The notes below the pieces were generated by a model, which saw nothing but the letters and a program-made list of their open reading frames with translations, was not told where the DNA came from and made no database searches. From Agrypnia vestita (lineage: Eukaryota > Arthropoda > Insecta > Trichoptera > Phryganeidae), in the NCBI GenBank assembly GCA_016648135.1, contig JADDOH010010095.1:38122-102121 (forward strand): a stretch of DNA of 64,000 nt, in the 5' to 3' direction. A program made the position numbers and the translations under genes. Positions 1 through 11,289 of the stretch are shown piece after piece (position 1 is the first letter of the stretch; each line of letters starts with the position of its first letter).

Positions 1-109
1 AATGTTATATAAATAATAAATATTCTTGAACATTATACTACTGGAAGAGCACTGTCTGCTATAATACAGTAAATTACTAGTGTAGCAGGCAGGGCGTCAA
101 ATCAATTTA

Positions 110-250
110 GTGTTTACTTGCTGCCAAGACACTCAACAACAATGAAAAAAGCTTCATTAAATTTTGTAAACACTGTAAACATTTGTAACATTGAACATTG
201 AATAAACATTTGAATTTGAATTTGAATTTGAATTTGAATTTGAATTTGAA
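110..250 (+). mobile_element. LINE 3' end with (TTTGAA)7 tail
   Basis: A non-coding stretch with AATAAA-like strings (AATAAACATTTGAA near 201-214) runs directly into seven perfect TTTGAA hexamers at 209-250. Short hexamer tails of this kind are typical of the 3' ends of Jockey/CR1-type non-LTR retrotransposons, which end in simple repeats rather than long poly(A). No reverse-transcriptase frame is visible upstream, so only the 3' UTR would remain. It could instead be a plain hexanucleotide microsatellite; the direct link to a LINE is inference. Confidence 0.45.
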
Positions 251-312
251 AAATGTTGACGTCGCCTGGAGCCGGCGTGCAGTAACCAATAAGCGCAGTT
301 ATAACAAGGTCG

Positions 313-360
313 CCGGGATGTTCCGGGATGTTCCGGGATCCCGCAGGCAGCGTCCCGGGA
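313..360. repeat. CCGGGATGTT tandem repeat with GC palindromes
   Basis: Two copies of CCGGGATGTT are followed by CCGGGATCCCG, itself a palindrome, and then by TCCCGGGA at 353-360. The block is far richer in G+C than its surroundings. A similar CCCGGGATTATGG and CGGGATCCCGGGATC pattern recurs at about 2015-2062, which suggests a shared repeat ancestry. Confidence 0.5.
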
Positions 361-429
361 CAAATGGCCGGGCAGTCGTCTCCTTGAACTCGGCTGCCAT
401 TACGACGTCGACATTTCAATTACCGAACC

Positions 430-3374
430 CCCCCTGAATAATATTTTTGGACACCTAAAAACGGAAAGTTATTTTTATAAATATGGAGACTATTTTGACA
501 CGGGGTAAATGTTTTTTCCGCCACTAAACCATATTATTTTAACGCAGTTTTGTTAAAGAGGAAATTGCAAATAAGTGAGGGAAAATATTCACAAAATTCG
601 ATGTGTGAAATGTCAAAATATATATATATTTTATACATACGATACTTTCACTCACTGTCACCTTTTCTCTGTATATAAAAGAAAAAAATACTTTATATAA
701 TGTTCACATATTTGTGCAAAACAATTTACATAATAAAATAGAAAAATATTTTTTGAAAAAAAAAAATCGTAAATAGAGATATACATAATTATAAACCTAT
801 AAAAAGGAATAGAATAAGATTACTACGTTAGAAAAATATTTATACACATAATTATTTAATATACAGAGGATTTAAAATGTATGATGGGATGCCAGAAAAT
901 AAAATTAATTAATTTAAAAATACACTTTAAAATTATTGTCAAAATAATATAATTTTGAAGATTAAATGATGTATATTATAGAAGGTATATAAATGATAGA
1001 ATGTAAGACTAGGTATTTTTGTATTAAAAATGGTATTGACGAGTCAATGTAAATATGTACTTAAATTTAAATATAGAATGTTGTTAAAAATTGTTGACTG
1101 TAAAATGTAAAATAGTTAATACACAATACTTAATTAGTTTATATACTTTATAATACTTAAACATTAGATGATGTAAAAATTTATATTAATTAAGTTAAGA
1201 AATGCCTATGCTCAACTCATCGACGGTCTCTACGTATTCTGTCAAATCAGAATATTTTGATTTTCGTTTTCATATCTTTAACCACCCAATTTACTCTATA
1301 TTTTCAGATGTTAAAAAAAATTTAATCTCCTTTATATTTACTTTTTTCAAATTATAAACATGTAAAACAAAAATCAAATTTTTGCAGATTCGATAGTTTC
1401 CGTAGGGATCGTCGATATAGCATATTTAGTATAAAAATAAAATAAGACGAAATAAATAAAATTTCAGTGTCTTATTTTTTAGAATTTTGGAAATATGTAT
1501 GTTCTCAGCCTGAGAAGGTTATGGATACTCGAATCACCGAGAAGGCTTCTCAAAGTACGACGAATTTAAAAGCAGCAGAAAATGCTCTTTTGGGCTCAAT
1601 GCTTGTTGGACGAATGGTTATCAAGCGTTTTTTTTTCAAGATGTACATTTGGTCTTAAATCATTTCAGAATTAAATAAAGTAAAGAACATTGCATAAAAA
1701 GCATATAAATATAATTATATTTAGATGACTCTACATTTATTAATAATAACTACTTATTAAATGGGAATATTACATCATTACGCGTATACCAATGAAACGG
1801 TCGACTAATGACGTCACGAGTCGAGTCGCATTTTATTTCACTCACGCCTGTGTGCGAGTGTAACAGAGCGCTATCGGACCGTCACACAGCGCGCCAGCAT
1901 ATTTGGTAATTCGGGAATGTATGGACCTTTATACTCTAAGGTACGGACCGCTATTCTATTTTAAAGTATTTTTTGTATCTGTCCCGAAAATCAAGGAAAT
2001 TAGGTTTTTTAATCCCGGGATTATGGAACCAGAAAAACGTTCGGGATCCCGGGATCATTATCCCTATCCGCAGTAGGTACTTCTCGGACTTTTTCCATAC
2101 GCCGGAGGAATTCAAAATTCAAAACCATATGCATCCAGAATCTTTCAGTGTACGTCCCAAAAGCCTCGACCCCATATAGTAGAATGGCGAAAATATAAAG
2201 TCACGCTTATAAAATAATGGTCTCATTTTAAGAAACGCACTACAAAATCAATAAAGGTTATATAAAAAAGTCTATTAAGGAAATAGAAAACTATATATTC
2301 TAAGTATATGTTCAGTGCCTCTTTAATACTATGACGTAAGTAAGATTTCTTAAAAATTATATAAAAAACAAAATACTTTAATGACGTTGCCCGAAGAATA
2401 AAATAAAAATAATGATTTGTTCGTGAAAATAGAAGAAATTTTACATAATTAGGCACAATTGTTCAAGCTAAAAAAATATTTTTACGATTTGACTAACAAC
2501 ATTTTTGATTTTTAATAGTACCTAAATAAATATCAAGAAGCAGTTTAGACAAAGTTGCCATTCGCAATAAAAGAATAAGAAGCTTAAGAAAAACCAATAG
2601 ATAAACTGTGATATATGACGGGGAAACCAGAGGGTAATAAAATACCTGGTGTTGTTTTAAAAGAGGATATCCGACAAGAAACTACCACGGATAAACCTTA
2701 TGTTATTAAGGGTAGGCTAGGTTGATGCATCCGGAGTACATTCTCACTAGATCGACGATAATAAGCGCGATAAGAATATAAAGGGTCGACGAAAGCCTGC
2801 TCAGGGGTACCGAGCGATAGAAATAGGTACAATACTAAAGGCGCAAAGTCGAAAGGGCTTAAAATTATATTTTCATACTCACTTATATTTTATTGAAAAC
2901 CTGCTAGAAAGAAAAAGCCGTAAAAATACGTCATAACAAAATATTTATTTATAACAGTAGGCACGGTATGTTGTATTTTTAACTGATAGTTAATTATGTA
3001 ATTCAAAGCTTCACATTTCATAACGGAAATGACTTTGTGAGCTGACAATACTCGCTTTGGAATTCTAAATGGAATAACCTATGCAATTATAATGACGTGA
3101 GTGTGCACTGTTTGAGAGCCTTCGCTGCTTCGCACAATCAAACTTTTCACTTTATAATTTGTTTTCCAAAAATTTATTTAGTTAAATTTATCGTTGAAAC
3201 TTTCCATTCTTTACAGAAAAGTATTTATTTAACAGCAGTTAACCTTTCCAGATTTGCACGCGTCACCTACTGTTTAATTGAATTTGGTGTCTTACAATTT
3301 ATGATTACATCTCTTGACGAAAAATTCATTATGCAATGTATCACAAAGTATCGAAGAAAAAATTGGAGAAAATC
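430..3374. other. AT-rich non-coding stretch
   Basis: No gene is visible. Three patches depart from the AT-rich background. A CG-containing patch at 1785-1900 includes a TGACGTCA palindrome. A CCCGGG-rich patch lies at 1980-2062. A moderately GC-rich patch lies at 2610-2850. None shows coding character. Confidence 0.6.
1809..1816. promoter_or_regulatory. CRE-type TGACGTCA palindrome
   Basis: A perfect 8-bp cAMP-response-element palindrome sits within a CG-containing patch and is followed by CGAGTCGAGTCG. Identical octamers occur at 6295, 10310 and 63781. Function as a bZIP (CREB/ATF) site is inference from the motif alone. Confidence 0.3.
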
Positions 3375-3602
3375 TATTCGATTTTCGGAGCGGTCCTGTA
3401 AGGCGTCACTTGGTATCCAATATATGGATGTCAATCAAAATGTGTACACTTCCTTCGTTTATTTTTTGAAAGTATGTGACAAGGTTCAATATGAAAAATT
3501 GATACAAATCCTAAAAGCAGTTGGGATTGACGATAAGGACAGTCGAATACCGGAAGCTTGGCAACAAAAATCAGCTGTCATGGTACGAAGGAGTGGATTA
3601 TA
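3375..3602 (+). pseudogene. RTE-like LINE reverse-transcriptase fragment
   Basis: The second half of an open frame ending at 3602 reads through a recognisable part of a non-LTR reverse transcriptase. VNQNVYTSFVYFLKVCDKVQ corresponds to the block usually written as a variant of DVYxCFIDFxKAFDxVxH, the first catalytic-Asp region. It is followed by YEKLIQILKAVGIDDKDSRI and AWQQKSAVMVR, matching the family's xxLxxIGIDxKDxRI-NLYWxQxAxVRV. Upstream, FSERSCKASLGIQYMD resembles the GFRxGxGTxEAxFxIQ segment. The AFD catalytic triad is altered to VCD, still with Asp. Only about 75 codons remain, from an ORF2 normally near 1,000 residues. The frame is open but has no start of its own, and a stop follows immediately. 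The 5' part of this open frame (before about 3375) shows no LINE similarity. The clade (RTE/BovB-like) is an inference from motif style. Confidence 0.75.
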
Positions 3603-3604
3603 AC

Positions 3605-5090
3605 AATGTTGTATTATTTAACTATTGCTTTTCAAATCAATATTTACGTTGAAGGAATGAAGGACATCCTCCATTGCATTGACTGACCAAGTCAAAAGGT
3701 AAAATGAACGTCTCTAGTGATATTCATCGAATCTATAATATACAACCAGTGCCTTGTCAGGATTAGATCGTTCTTTGTGGAGGTTTCCTGCAGAAAATTT
3801 CCCGCTAAGCCTACGCTTCTGCACGGTAACACGGTAATACGTTAAAACTTTGCCTCAAAAGTTTTGATATAACCGTATTAATAAGTGGAGAATACTCATA
3901 CAATTGAGAATATTCCTCTATAGATTACAAAGTTAAATATTATCCCAATTTAGGGAAAAATTAAAATGACAATTTGAAAAAAATGACAATGTTTTTACAT
4001 CATATTTAATATTTGAATTCGATTAATAATATACTGCATGCTAAGATTTGCCAAAATAATAGTAATCCATAATCCACTTGGGTAATTATTTTGCACCATC
4101 AAATGAATTAGCCAATTAATCCTACTTAAAAATATGACTACACAAAAACAGCAACTATTCCGCAGGGGCTTGCAGTTAATACATTTAAGCATGACAATAT
4201 GATAACTTAAAGAGAAAATTTGAGAAAAAAGTATAAAAAAAATTATAACATCTAGTATTTTCCTATCACATGTATCATAATATTTTTCATAGTTTAATAT
4301 ATCATGATATTCTGCCAAATAAATATTTTAAAAAAATTTTCAAATAAATATATTGACGTAAAAGTCATGCTTAAATTTTACTCGGCTATATCGGCGATAA
4401 TGCGCGAGTATCGAAATAATGCGTGAGAATAGCCCTCTTTGCATTTTAACGCTCCTTTTGCTTTTAGCAGGGAGAAAATATCAAAAGCTTATCAGAACCC
4501 CGCTTAATGCGTCTGAGATATTGGACGTTTCTGAGAGAACTTCTGTGAGGTGTATTTTTGGGCCGGATTTAGAAAATGACTTTCGGCGCAGGTGTTACAA
4601 TGACGAAATCTCTATGTATTTATTAACCTTAGTGTCTAGATAAAAAAAAACGGTGGTTGTCGTGTATTTAAGATATCCAAAACTGTAAACTATGACACTA
4701 TTCTCAACAATATATCTACCTTTGTGAAACAGAGATCGATGGAGGAAAATTAACAATGAGGCCAAGATCCATCATGGGTGATGATGACGAAACTAGATGG
4801 AGAAAATACTGAACCAGCCGATACTGATCGACATTTATCTCTCTTATCGCGTATATTGGGATCTCGTTGATATATGTTGCAGTATAAAAACAATTTAGAG
4901 TGAGTTTTTCTTTCATTTTATACCTGGGAACAAATCGGCTCCCTTAATAAATTCACGCCACTGACTGCTTCGCAACGATAATCAATAAATATATATATAT
5001 AAAGAAACCTGTGTTTCTTCACAACCAGCTACAACCACCCACCGGTGGTTATGGTGGTGGATAGCCCTTGGTGTCTCATTTAAATTTGCG
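3605..5090. other. AT-rich non-coding stretch
   Basis: Nothing gene-like is seen. Small features are a near-duplicate ACGGTAA at 3821-3840 and short inverted repeats around 3845-3935 (AAAACTTT/AAAGTTTT, GAGAATACTC/GAGAATATTC). A CACCGGTGG patch lies near 5040. Confidence 0.55.
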
Positions 5091-5232
5091 AGTTTGGTGG
5101 GGGTGGCTGACGAAAATGTGCTTTCTAGCACATTGTTTTGTTATGAGAAGGCTGCAAATGCTTCAGATTGTTTCAAAATATGTGCGCCGACTGTGTCGGT
5201 GAGTCTAAAAGGTTCCGAAAAAACCTGCTCTA

Positions 5233-5276
5233 GAAAGTTCTGGAAGGAGAAGGTTCTAGAACATTCCCGAAAGTTC
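5233..5276. promoter_or_regulatory. Heat-shock-element array A
   Basis: Heat-shock factor trimers bind inverted nGAAn pentamers at 5-bp spacing. Here GAA/TTC/GAA start at 5233, 5238 and 5243. After a 1-bp offset, six strictly alternating pentamers start at 5249 (GAA), 5254 (TTC), 5259 (GAA), 5264 (TTC), 5269 (GAA) and 5274 (TTC). Three units make a classical site; six in perfect phase is an unusually strong predicted HSE. Activity is inference. Confidence 0.7.
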
Positions 5277-5344
5277 TATGAGGTTCTAAACCGAGTGGCG
5301 GAATGTGTCGGTGTGTCTAAAAGGTTCCTGTACATTTGATAAAT

Positions 5345-5392
5345 TTCTTGAAAGTTCTGGAAGGAAATGTTCTAGAAGGTTCGCGAAAGTTC
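5345..5392. promoter_or_regulatory. Heat-shock-element array B
   Basis: Pentamers start at 5345 (TTC), 5350 (GAA), 5355 (TTC) and 5360 (GAA). One 5-bp position is then lost. They continue at 5370 (TTC), 5375 (GAA), 5380 (TTC), 5385 (GAA) and 5390 (TTC). Nine of ten positions keep the 5-bp register. This is the tandem partner of array A. Confidence 0.65.
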
Positions 5393-5426
5393 TATGACGA
5401 TCCAAACAGTGTATTAAAAATCTACG

Positions 5427-5453
5427 CGTGCGAAGCCGTACAGGCACGGCTAG
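5427..5453 (+). mobile_element. Helitron-like 3' terminus
   Basis: A small GC-rich hairpin (CGTGC at 5427-5431 pairing with GCACG at 5444-5448) is followed by CTAG at 5450-5453 and then T. A short hairpin ending in CTRR, with insertion before a T, is the hallmark of Helitron 3' ends. The string GCGAAGCCG inside the loop also recurs in such termini. The hairpin lies closer to CTAG than the usual several nucleotides, and an alternative fold (GCCGT/ACGGC) is possible. The 5' TC end was not located and no Rep/helicase frame is present, so any element is non-autonomous. Confidence 0.55.
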
Positions 5454-5757
5454 TAACCCATAAAAACGAAGTTTTTACAATACTCCCGTTCTCATTTTCT
5501 GGTTTCGGGTCTACCTTATGCGTCGGAATCTCCATACAACTTATATGAAAAAAACATTAAAAATTTGAAAAATCCAAAATTATACTATAATTATTATTAT
5601 TTTTTAACGAAAATTTGATAGATCTTCTTGATCGTCGCCACGAGTCTGCTTGCAAAGTTTCAGCTCGATTGTATCATGGGAAAAGGGTTAAAAATCGATC
5701 CAAAGTTTTTTCGTCAAGCAAACAGACGCCACGAGTTAAAAGAAAGGAAGTAAAAAT
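5454..5757 (+). repeat. Dispersed repeat family R1, copy 1
   Basis: This copy is recognisably the same sequence as 12000-12415 and 37945-38263. Shared landmarks in order are TAACCCATAAAAAC, AAGTTTTT, ACTCCC, TCTCATT, GGTTTCG, AAAAATCCAAAATTATACTA, a TCGTCGCCACGAGTCTGC-like block, AAAGTTTCAGCTCGATTG and ACGCCACGAGTTAAAAGAAAG. The ends form an imperfect inverted repeat (TACTCCCTTTCT in other copies against AGAAAGGAAGTA here), as in a non-autonomous DNA transposon. It abuts the Helitron-like end without a gap. Confidence 0.7.
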
Positions 5758-6766
5758 AGATAATTCGGGATGGATCTCGGGGTAGATTCTAAAACCGATG
5801 TTAAAAATATTTTTGGTTTACTGCGGGAAAATACAAATTATTAATTATGTAATAAGTAATAAATAACTAAGCAAATTACGAATTGCGTAAATTTAATTAA
5901 TGCTTTGGCAGTCGCAAACTGTTAACGATATCAGAACTTTCGATAAACTCCGAACTAACACTAAGTTCCACTGAACTTCCAATATCCCCGATGCTGATGG
6001 AGAATCTTCCCAACTATTCCTGTATCTCCTCCCAGAACTGGGATTGGGGAACACATCACGGTCTTGTATTTTCAGGTAGCCCAATCGATATACTACTGAC
6101 ATGCGCCCGGTGGCATAAAATATGAAATGGTTTCAATCTGATTCCACCACCAGGGGCGAAGGGGTAATTGGGTCGAAAATGGTTAGGTTTATACCTGATT
6201 ATCCGATTACTATTCAACCAACGATGTTAATAGATAACTTGTGACGGAAACTTCAAAATGATAGTAACAAAGTATCTAATTCAATATGAACTATTGACGT
6301 CATCTTTCTTCCATAGTTTATCTGTTATTAAATCAATTTGCAAAGTTTGAATAGATACGACCAACCTGAACATTTTGTATATAAATTATAATCCTATACA
6401 TGGGTATACGGAATACGAATCACATTAATAATCTTACTATTTAAAAAATCAATTTGTTAAATGCGTGTTTTATGAAAATAGAACTATCTTGCTGGTTTCT
6501 TAGAATGAGGCTTGACATCCCGACCACTGAATTACTAGGCGGCTCTCATATGCCCAATGTTACATTCTATAAGTCTGTAAAATTTCTTAACCCTCGATAA
6601 TATCAAAAGAATTTATTGCTAGCTAAATCAGAATAGAAAAAGCTATTTAAATTGTTTAAATAGCAATAACAATTTTCGAGTCATACTTGGAAACAAAATA
6701 TTATTTTGATATTAACAAGGGTTTAGAATTTTTTCATACAAATAACACAGGAATAAGAAAGTACTT
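5758..6766. other. Non-coding stretch
   Basis: No gene is visible. It contains a TGACGTCA palindrome at 6295-6302 and a moderately GC-rich patch around 5960-6170 with no recognisable coding or repeat signal. Confidence 0.5.
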
Positions 6767-6920
6767 ATAGGTCTGGTGGTTAAAACTCTTGCAGGCGGTT
6801 AGGCGGTTCGAGACCCATTCCAGGAGACCAGAAAGTTAGTCCTGTTTTCATAGCAAAAGCGTTTAGTTTGCTTGAGAATAGTAAGAATATTAATGTGACA
6901 AGTATTCGCATTTACCGAAT
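6767..6920 (+). mobile_element. tRNA-derived SINE family S1, copy 1
   Basis: A tRNA-like head carries an A-box-like GTGGTTAAAACTC (about 6776) and a Pol III B box GGTTCGAGACCC at 6805-6816. It is joined to a body with GTTAGTCCTGTTTTCATAGC, GCGTTTAGTTTGCTTGAGAA and TAGTAAGAATATTAATGTGA. The same body recurs at 16530-16630 and 41222-41310, which defines the family. Pol III would transcribe it from the internal promoter and a LINE would mobilise it. The 3' end fades into AT-rich sequence after TATTCGCAT. Confidence 0.75.
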
Positions 6921-9340
6921 TACAGTTAGATAAATTAAAAAGTTTAAAAGAATAATTTTTGGGAATAAAAAATTTTCGAAGAAAAAATATTTGGAAAAAT
7001 ATCATTTTTTTCTACTTTTAGATATAGAATTTTTACATTGATAAGGTTTAAATATAAATAATTGATTAGTTACTAAAATCGTCTGAAATTTCTAGTGTAA
7101 GTATGGTTGCAAGAGGAATATTGAGAGAAGAGGAGACGAGTTAATGAAAGTAATATTGTTAGGTAAATTAATACTTGAGTTCAAATTTCTTTCAATTCCA
7201 AATTTAAAAAAGTGTTCATTTTATTATTTTTACCTTTACTTACAGTTAACTTACGTGGAGGTAACAAAATTAATATTCTTCACTTTATTTATTGATCATT
7301 ATGAATAATTTCTACGACGTTAACTCCAAATCTTTCATTTATATGATTTATTATATTAAATAAACAACATGTTATGAGAAGATGTAAGAATGTGTACAGG
7401 GTGGGAGTTGTGTTTTAGAGCAGAATATTATGGCTCTGTATTTTCCGCCTACGCCCGTGGAAAAACGACGTGATGGTAACTTAATTAGTTAAGCGAGATG
7501 ATTTATAACTGGTATATCTTTATAATTGGACATGGTTATGCTGAATGCGTCCAATCCAATAAAATAGGAATCGAGAAAATGGCATCTAAAAATTTTTATA
7601 AACAAAAACCTAATACGTCGATATTGTATTAATTATTGCATATTTTTTTTGCATTGTAAAGATATTTTTTATGATTTTTTAATATTACTATAAAAAACTT
7701 TTAATTACAAAAATATGGTACGTTTCACAGAATGCATTTTTTTACATAGTGTCTAAATATACGAAAAATAGTTGGTACATACTTATTTTGTTCTATGTGG
7801 GTTGGATGTTTTCTATTAAATAGGAGTGAAATTATAAAATGACAGTTTTTTTATACTGTATAACTTGCATTTATTCTATGAAATTTAAACATAACATATA
7901 AATATTTTCATTTGTTTAATCACTTGTCACATCTATTTTTAATTTTTCTTGTATGACAAGTATTTAACAATCTTTGGTGCTTATTTAATGAATATTTAAG
8001 AATAATTTAACTATTTGTGGACGTTTTTTGGGTTAATTTAAAGGTGATGGCTGTGATGCGGGTTATAAAATATTGAATTTACAAAAAGCTGCATCACTTA
8101 GATCTTGGACGTTTTAAGCACATAAAGATATCGGATTGAGCTGTTCACACCCGTATGTAACTCAGTTTTAGGTTGGACGCCTTTTGCATACTACGTCCAA
8201 TTAGAACTCTATATTTAAAAGTTTACTGGTAGTTTTTAATTATATGATATGTTTCTTTTTTCATGTTTATACTTATAAATATACTTATTTTCTATTTTCT
8301 TTTATACAATAATTTAATGTATGAATCTATTCTTATATGGAATGTGTGGTACTGCACGAACCTCCCCACAAACTGGAATAAAATTTTATTTATTATTTAT
8401 TAATTAATTTATTTAACCCATTGTCACCCTCCGTATACGCTTGGGTACATCTGTTCGAAGCGTGATAAAGTGTCTTCTTTCTATAATTATTATTATTGAT
8501 CACTTATTTCAAAACTATATGATAGTGAAATATAAAAAAATAAAATTTAGCAGTACTGCATTAGTAAATATCCTTGATTTAGCATCGTCATACGGATTTG
8601 GAACAGGATTATTAATTTAAGAAGACTAACAAACTTTTCATAAACCACACTGTTTTTAAACGTCTACCCATTTCGAAGTATATATTTCCCAGGATGGATG
8701 CACACAAACTTTAATAAATCAAATTTGTAAGAGTCAAGTGTTAGATACGTGTGTGACCTCATATGGGGTAGAGAGGGGTGAAGTCATCATAAACATCAAA
8801 AATATGAAACAAGATTATTTAGGCAAGATGGTTTTATCCTTTTTTATTGTAAATAAAAAAATATTTTTATTTGTTTTTTATTATTATGTATATTTATAAC
8901 GTGAGATACAATTCGTTTGACAATATTTATCAATTACCATGGAACAGGTTACATTTTATTGCCCTTCACAGAAGCGTACAACATCACTTAACCGTCAACC
9001 AATTGTTCAGTCCGTATTGTTGCACAATTTAAGGCGATGATAGTAACGAATCCTTATAAACTGTCTATCACGTTTTAAATAAATTATACAATATAGTAAA
9101 AAGAGTTATGTTCAAAAGAGTAAAAAATATAAAGGTAGGTATATGGGTGGATCGCATCATCAGCATACTTTCTCCCAGATTGTTCTCGGCAAATTATTTT
9201 TTATATTTAAAATTGTCGAGTTTTACAGCTGCCTTAATTTCGTCAGTTGACTTATTAAAGATATGAGGTGCAATAAATTAATGTCTTTTTCCAAAAGTGA
9301 TTTTCATATTAGGCACCATGAACCTATATTACTTTACGTT
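6921..9340. other. AT-rich non-coding stretch
   Basis: No gene is visible. A TTTATTTATTATTTATTAA run at about 8386-8412, preceded by a GC-richer CTCCCCACAAACTGG, looks like another short LINE tail. Moderately GC-rich islets at 7390-7500 and 8740-8800 lack recognisable content. Confidence 0.5.
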
Positions 9341-9485
9341 ACTCCTCCTTCGTTATGCTCTCGTTTTACTCCTAGTACTGTGTAGTACTAGGAGTACCTA
9401 GTACGTTTTACTCACGTTTAGTGGAAGCAGACCAGACTCATCATCATTAGCGACTATGACAAGAGCATAACGAAGGTGTAGTAAA
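9341..9485. mobile_element. Small inverted-repeat element with internal hairpin
   Basis: The left arm (9341-9366, ACTCCTCCTTCGTTATGCTC...) is matched imperfectly by its inverse at 9461-9484 (AGAGCATAACGAAGG...). Just inside the left arm is a perfect 13-bp hairpin, TACTCCTAGTACT at 9367-9379 and its complement at 9384-9396, with a GTGT loop. The layout resembles a MITE. No target-site duplication could be assigned, so the class is unknown. Confidence 0.5.
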
Positions 9486-10033
9486 ACATACTCGTACAAA
9501 CGTACACATTATATCAATACGATGATGATCATAAGAATCTCCGTTGCAGGGGTCGAGTGCCGGGCAGGAAAGAGTTAAAATGAAAATTCACGGAAAAGCA
9601 GTGTCCACAGGTAGTGAATCTCACGATTAATTTTAATAATCAAGTAACGTCAATCAGAACGTAATCCGAGGGGCAGAAAACCTGGGTGATAAGTAACAAA
9701 ATGTATATTCGAAAATATTCGATCAATTTTATATGACACGCAGCTTTATCTCCGCCGATGAAAAATACATGTTTTTGCTATAAGCAGATTTTTTGATACC
9801 GATTTGTTTGCGTACGTGCCTCGCTCCCCCTGCTCATCTCGGTAGCCAACTTTCGGTCGATGCCAGCCCGAGCTGTGCCTAACCTTCAGGCAATTTTTTG
9901 TTAAATTTACCTGTATGTAGGGGAAAAAACTCGTGATTCTTGCACTCAACTGTGATTAAAAACCAAACAACGCCTTCGCAATAAATGAATTGAGGGGTAA
10001 ATATAAAATTTGCAGACCAAAATTTATCGCCAG
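9486..10033. other. Non-coding stretch
   Basis: No gene is visible. Patches at 9540-9600 and 9790-9890 are more GC-rich than average (GTGCCGGGCAGG, CTCGCTCCCCCTGC) but have no recognisable function. Confidence 0.45.
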
Positions 10034-10130
10034 CATAATAGTTCTAATATTTAGACGATAATTACCTCATAGTGTTATTACAATATTTACATTTTACAAC
10101 AATTACATAATAGTTCTAATATTTAGACGA
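10034..10130. repeat. 25-bp direct repeat pair
   Basis: The 25-mer beginning CATAATAGTTCTAATATTTA occurs perfectly at 10034-10058 and 10106-10130, 72 bp apart. It marks a recent local duplication. Confidence 0.85.
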
Positions 10131-10309
10131 CAATAGGCATGATGACAGTATAAAAGAATTAAAGAATAAGTGATTTTACAGAAGAAAATATTTTTAAAAA
10201 ATTTTAAAAAATGATCCAGATACACATTGAGATTAATAATATTTTCAATAAATTAAAAGTATAAAATTGTGCGATCCGCCATTTTAACTGAAACACCGGT
10301 CAGAGCGAA

Positions 10310-10317
10310 TGACGTCA
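10310..10317. promoter_or_regulatory. CRE-type TGACGTCA palindrome
   Basis: A perfect palindrome lies inside a CG-containing 150-bp patch (10270-10430) that stands out from AT-rich flanks. It is preceded by GAA as the copy at 1809 is preceded by CTAA. It is a candidate bZIP site and no adjacent gene is visible. Confidence 0.3.
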
Positions 10318-10430
10318 CGCCTCTGTACCCATCACCGTGTCTTTGAACCGTTGCCATAGACACAATGTAATGTTTACTGAGGCTTGAAGTCACGTAGACG
10401 AAATGACATCTGCGGGCGTTTTTGCGCGAA

Positions 10431-11289
10431 ATTAAAAATATGTAGATGAAAATGCAATTATTTGCGTAAAAACTTAGTTTATTACTGAATTAATGTTATT
10501 TTCGGTAATAGTAGACGTGTACCTACGATATAAAATGATATTTCAAAATCTTTCATCACGCTTATTAACGAGTCATTGATATGATTTTGTAAGATTGCAA
10601 ATAAATGCTTATCATATATAATATAATATGTATGTACATAGATATATGTACAAAATTTAAATACTTTTACGAAAATATTCAAAAAACATCAACCCTAATA
10701 CACATTTAATTAATTATTATCTACTTATTTTCGTATTTATTTTTTTTTAATATAACGTTGAATGGACAGCAATTTTTTTGGTTAGGTAAAAAAATATATC
10801 AATATTATCGTTGGCTCAATAGAAAAATTACATATATAACTGAAAATGTGTTGTTTTGAGATAATTGCCGTTAAAGTTTTCACGCTAATTAAAGACCTTT
10901 GTCTCCTCACTATTCAATCCTTAATGCACTATTTTTGAAATAGAATTTATCAATAACATTCTAATAGAGCTCTGAAAAAAATTATTGAGATTTCAATGAA
11001 AAAAATATGTCACAAGATATCGAGCTATAAGCATTTAATCTTCATTCTTTTTTCATGTTGTATATTTTTTTAAATGATTAATAGCTTGCTTAAAATGCCT
11101 TATATAAAACATTTAAGCTTTTATTTTAAAATGCCTTATATAAGTTTTAGCATTTAATAGCTTACTATTTGAAGATTTTTTTGATGTAAATATATTGAAG
11201 GTGCCGAAATTCGAGTTTTCTAATTTTAGTATTGAGCTCACTATATATTTAGTTTGAGGCTTCTGCACTAGTTTCCTTGCACGAACACT
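10431..11289. other. AT-rich non-coding stretch
   Basis: Nothing gene-like is seen. A short direct repeat with core AAAATGCCTTATATAA occurs at about 11092 and 11129. Confidence 0.5.

Larger units (their letters stand above)
5193..5412. repeat. Two tandem ~110-bp units carrying heat-shock-element arrays
   Basis: Unit A (5193-5304) and unit B (5305-5412) both begin GTGTCGGTG, then GTCTAAAAGGTTCC. Both continue with AAAGTTCTGGAAGG, then TTCTAGAA, then CGAAAGTTCTATGA. They diverge by substitutions and small indels between these anchors. The repeated block lies immediately 5' of a Helitron-like 3' terminus (5427-5453), so it is probably internal to, or captured by, that element. Each unit contains long runs of GAA/TTC pentamers (separate entries). 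Confidence 0.75.

Noticed and set aside
3097..3374. 5' part of the longest open frame, as a possible host protein
   Set aside because: Only the C-terminal third matches a known family (LINE RT). The upstream part has no motif and is in AT-rich sequence where open frames arise by chance.
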